Shown piece by piece: positions 63,160-64,000 of a stretch of DNA of 64,000 nt; position 1 is the stretch's first letter, and each line of letters opens with the position of its first letter. Location of the stretch: contig JABZIZ010000006.1 in NCBI GenBank assembly GCA_015258065.1, forward strand, positions 1 to 64,000, written 5' to 3'. Origin of the DNA: Lachnospiraceae bacterium (GTDB lineage Bacteria; Bacillota; Clostridia; Lachnospirales; Lachnospiraceae). Under the pieces are notes generated by a model. The model was not told the DNA's origin, did not search any database, and saw only the letters and a list, made by a program, of their open reading frames with translations. The position numbers and the translations under genes are program-made.

Positions 63160-63794
63160 TGAAGATTATGGAACAGATTGAACGGGGAGAGGAATTTAAT
63201 GTGTTGAGTGACGAGAGTTTTTTTGTAGATAAGCAGCGATGTGAAGACATCTGCTTTCAGTACAATATGATTCCGCCATCAAAGATTACGGAGAGAAATG
63301 AACTGCTAAGGACACTCTTAGGGAAGGCGACGGATTCGTTTTGGATCTTGTCGCCGTTTCATTGTGAGTATGGATACAATATCGAAATTGGAAATGACTT
63401 TGCGTCAAATCATAATCTTGTGATCATTGATGCTGCAAAAGTGAAGATCGGAGACAATGTGTTGATCGGACCAAATACTGGAATTTACACATCCGGGCAT
63501 TCCTTGGATCCGGTGAAGAGAAAGCAATTGGTTTCTTACGCGAAGCCGATCACGATCGGGGACAATGTTTGGATCGGTGGAAACTGTGTGATTCTGGCAG
63601 GTGTGACGATTGGAGAAAATACAGTTGTAGCTGCTGGAAGTGTAGTGACGAAAAGTCTTCCGGCAAATGTGTTGGCAGCAGGGAACCCATGCAGGATAGT
63701 TCGTCCACTGACAGCAGAAGCCAAGGAAGAGTGTGAGGTAAGGAGCGAGCAGAAGGAGCGTGAAAATAATGCGTATTGCACAGATCGTGTATAA
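63156..63794 (+). CDS. Hexapeptide-repeat O-acetyltransferase (NodL/LacA/Maa type)
   Basis: The 212-residue protein has the left-handed beta-helix repeats of sugar O-acetyltransferases: IGPNTGIYTSGHSLDP includes the catalytic His, and ITIGDNVWIGGNCVILAGVTIG is the classic family signature. The N-terminal maltose acetyltransferase-like domain is also present. It transfers acetyl from acetyl-CoA to a sugar or similar hydroxyl. Its position in the same operon as the GT1 glycosyltransferase suggests acetylation of a sugar on the metallophore. This is an inference; a serine-acetyltransferase-like role in cysteine supply is less supported by motifs. Confidence 0.9.
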   Translation: MMKIMEQIERGEEFNVLSDESFFVDKQRCEDICFQYNMIPPSKITERNELLRTLLGKATDSFWILSPFHCEYGYNIEIGNDFASNHNLVIIDAAKVKIGDNVLIGPNTGIYTSGHSLDPVKRKQLVSYAKPITIGDNVWIGGNCVILAGVTIGENTVVAAGSVVTKSLPANVLAAGNPCRIVRPLTAEAKEECEVRSEQKERENNAYCTDRV

Positions 63795-64000
63795 AGTAGA
63801 TCATTTGACGCAGGCAGTCAAGGCTGCCGAGAAAAAAGGCTACATGGTTGAGTATGGGCAAAAAAAGAATCCATATAATGCATTTATTTATTTTCCGGAA
63901 GGACCTTACATTGAATTGATGGAAAACACAGGAGTTCCTAACTTTATCAAATTTTTTATGAAGGTCTTTCGACAAAGAAGATTGGCAAATAGGTTTGAAA
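63769..64000 (+). CDS. VOC/glyoxalase-like protein, 5' part (runs off the window)
   Basis: A frame starting at ATG 63769, 26 bases inside the acetyltransferase gene, remains open to the end of the window. It encodes 77 residues (MRIAQIVYKVDHLTQAVKAA, then IYFPEGPYIELMENTG). The HL..A and PYIELME elements match vicinal-oxygen-chelate (glyoxalase-like) domains. AAGGAG lies about a dozen bases before the start. The overlap shows it belongs to the metallophore operon, which therefore continues beyond the window. Its function cannot be told from the fragment. Confidence 0.7.
   Translation, partial: MRIAQIVYKVDHLTQAVKAAEKKGYMVEYGQKKNPYNAFIYFPEGPYIELMENTGVPNFIKFFMKVFRQRRLANRFE

Overview
The window looks like a chromosomal segment of an anaerobic Firmicute of the Clostridia, most likely a Lachnospiraceae member. 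This is inferred from an HPr-like protein without its active histidine, a YjfB-type peptide, the ireB-ruvX-mltG-trmR-trhP neighbourhood, a four-subunit 2-oxoacid:ferredoxin oxidoreductase, strong AGGAGG ribosome sites and sigma-A promoters. Almost all genes are on the + strand; the exceptions are an HPr-like gene, a yjfB-like gene, a LysR regulator and possibly one small unassigned frame.

Region 1 (1-34.7 kb) is ordinary core genome. It starts with the 3' end of a 23S rRNA gene followed directly by tRNA-Asn, tRNA-Glu and tRNA-Cys, with no 5S gene between. Next come tRNA sulfur and wobble modification genes (cysteine desulfurase, thiI, mtaB, trmR, trhP), ireB-ruvX-RNase J, transketolase, an acyl-ACP thioesterase and cvfB. 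A division/envelope block follows (PucR-type regulator, ftsE, ftsX, an EnvC-like M23 hydrolase, a CtpA-type protease), then an EAL-HDOD protein and a DNA-repair block (uvrB, rarA, a DEDDh exonuclease). Next is a probable methionine-degradation block: a LysR regulator divergent from methionine gamma-lyase and an NhaC-family transporter, then the four-gene ferredoxin oxidoreductase. A corrinoid-type methyltransferase (UroD family) closes the region.

Region 2 (34.7-36.0 kb) is a gene-poor junction with hairpins, orphan coding scraps and a broken IS256-family transposase. By eye the sequence becomes more AT-rich from here.

Region 3 (36.06-64.0 kb, running off the right edge) is the striking part: 15 tightly packed, often overlapping genes behind one excellent promoter, forming a nonribosomal peptide metallophore locus. 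An aryl-AMP ligase should load an aryl carrier domain at the start of a 2909-residue synthetase (ArCP-Cy-A-[MT-like]-PCP-Cy-A-[MT-like]-PCP). Its acidic tail probably docks to a second, 1418-residue synthetase (TubC docking-Cy-A-PCP-TE). All three adenylation domains read as cysteine-specific, so the predicted scaffold is an aryl cap followed by three cysteine-derived thiazoline/thiazolidine rings. Tailoring candidates are a thiazolinyl imide reductase fused to an intact methyltransferase, a saccharopine-dehydrogenase-like reductase, a GT1 glycosyltransferase and a hexapeptide acetyltransferase. A type II thioesterase should proofread the line. Transport candidates are an ECF S and T component beside two ABC half-transporters of the YbtP/YbtQ kind, and a separate TauABC/SsuABC-type importer. 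It resembles yersiniabactin, pyochelin and equibactin loci in kind, but its domain content differs from each as I know them. Nothing was searched against a database; all family names rest on motifs read in the translations.
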